In this document: piece after piece, positions 52,803 to 53,377 of the stretch
How positions within the stretch are numbered: the first letter of the stretch is position 1
Layout: every line of letters begins with the position of its first letter
Assembly (NCBI RefSeq): GCF_002091475.1
Contig: NZ_BCTR01000053.1
Location: 1 to 53,377, forward strand
Length of the DNA: 53,377 nt
Direction of reading: 5' to 3'
DNA from: Sphingomonas azotifigens NBRC 15497
GTDB lineage: Bacteria; Pseudomonadota; Alphaproteobacteria; Sphingomonadales; Sphingomonadaceae
Made by a program: the position numbers and the translations under genes
Notes under the pieces: model-generated
The model's database searches: none
What the model was told of the DNA's origin: nothing
The model's input: only the letters and a program-made list of their open reading frames with translations

Positions 52803-53377
52803 TCAGAGGGATTTGACCGCTTCGTAATAGTTGTTTCCGCCTTCATCGCACCGGCAGCCGTCTAGCCGTAACCCCACGCTGGCGAGATGCTCGGAATAGG
52901 CATGCTCGCCCAGCGACATGGATGTTCGGGCGGTCAGCGCATCGTTCCAATGGCAGATCTCGCGAGGGGCGCTGAACAGGAAGCGCCCGCCGGGTTCCAG
53001 CACGTTCGCGACGTTGGTTAGAAGCTTCCGCTGTTCGCCCTCGTCGAGCAGGAAGAGGAGCCCGATCGCGACGGCACCGACGAAGGTCCGGCCGAAGAAA
53101 GGACTGTCCTGCGCCGGTTCGCAGGCGGCGGGCATCTCGGGAAGGGCGCGTCGATACGCCGCGACCAGCGAGGGCGATGCGTCGACACCCCAAACCGAGA
53201 AGCCGCAATCCACCAGCGCTCGGGCGATGGGCACGCCGGAGCCGCAGCCAATGTCCAGGATTGCAGCTGAGCCGGGAAAGCGGTCCTTCGCCCAGGCGCA
53301 AACCAATGCCGCGCCGATCTGTGAGCGGATCGCCATGAACTGGTCGGAGACTGCCTCCCAGCCAGCGGAAGGGTCTG
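52803..53377 (-). CDS. Class I SAM-dependent methyltransferase, 5' end cut by window
   Basis: The frame runs off the right edge, so the N-terminus is missing; the visible part is about 190 residues. The SAM-binding motif I is AILDIGCGSGVPIARAL, with VWGVDASPSLV as motif II and LEPGGRFLFSAP as a later strand. The residues upstream of the ATG at 53336 (GWEAVSDQFMAIRSQIG) also look coding and fit this family, so that ATG is not the true start. The substrate is unknown; small-molecule methylation is likely. The gene faces the EF-hand gene. Confidence 0.85.
   Translation of the reverse strand, partial: DPSAGWEAVSDQFMAIRSQIGAALVCAWAKDRFPGSAAILDIGCGSGVPIARALVDCGFSVWGVDASPSLVAAYRRALPEMPAACEPAQDSPFFGRTFVGAVAIGLLFLLDEGEQRKLLTNVANVLEPGGRFLFSAPREICHWNDALTARTSMSLGEHAYSEHLASVGLRLDGCRCDEGGNNYYEAVKSL

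Overview
The window is a chromosomal segment from a high-GC alphaproteobacterium, most likely Sphingomonas or a close relative in the Sphingomonadaceae. The evidence is a large TonB-dependent receptor, the chvI-chvG-rapZ-EIIA-HPr operon divergent from an ATP-type pckA, the order eno-ftsB-pdhA-pdhB with a lipoyl domain fused to the E1-beta subunit, DUF3618 and DUF4170 proteins, and the GC-rich palindromic intergenic repeats common in this group. This assignment rests on gene content and protein style, not on a database match. No rRNA, tRNA, prophage, integrase, transposase or CRISPR array was seen.

Layout. 1-6.2 kb: a small heat-shock protein (minus), a TonB-dependent receptor, a gap that hides a terminated minus-strand transcript, then lolC-lolD-glutathione peroxidase. 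6.3-11.7 kb: dnaE and an acyl-CoA synthetase, separated by a 144-bp palindromic repeat. 11.9-17.4 kb: M1 aminopeptidase (minus), an SGNH hydrolase, a PA0069-type radical SAM protein (minus) and a VOC protein. 17.5-20.7 kb, minus: an operon of a UDG-like protein, a soluble lytic transglycosylase and moaB. 20.8-31.2 kb, plus: a tightly packed metabolic run of ETF-QO, a TPR protein, ispE, a crotonase-like protein, an N-formylglutamate amidohydrolase-like protein, ilvD, a small lipoprotein, NAD(P)HX repair and a TrmA/RumA-type RNA methyltransferase. 31.2-35.6 kb: fmt-truA (minus) diverges from recR-def, followed by rmuC. 35.6-37.05 kb: an AT-rich island with one orphan two-TM protein. 37.06-42.6 kb, minus: a META-domain protein, a TrmH-family methyltransferase and the PTS/chvGI operon. 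42.8-44.8 kb: pckA and a small conserved gene without a usual start codon. 45.0-46.9 kb, minus: five small envelope or stress-type proteins. 47.0-52.6 kb, plus: eno, ftsB, pdhA, pdhB, a squalene/phytoene-synthase-like protein and an EF-hand protein. The right edge cuts a methyltransferase gene.

Most genes are core housekeeping functions: lipoprotein export, replication, translation initiation and protein maturation, isoprenoid and branched-chain amino acid synthesis, glycolysis and the pyruvate dehydrogenase entry to the TCA cycle, and carbon/envelope signalling through ChvGI and the nitrogen-type PTS. Many neighbours overlap by 4-20 bases, which suggests translational coupling; in two cases a TTG start overlaps a stop as TTGA.

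The parts that stand out are the AT-rich orphan gene at 35.7 kb, a family of 96-98-bp inverted-repeat elements with three full copies plus two half-sites, a second set of longer C/G-rich palindromes at three gene boundaries, a well-formed minus-strand terminator at 3.47 kb with a possible 56-codon gene upstream, and a conserved gene after pckA that has no ATG, GTG or TTG upstream of its conserved N-terminus.
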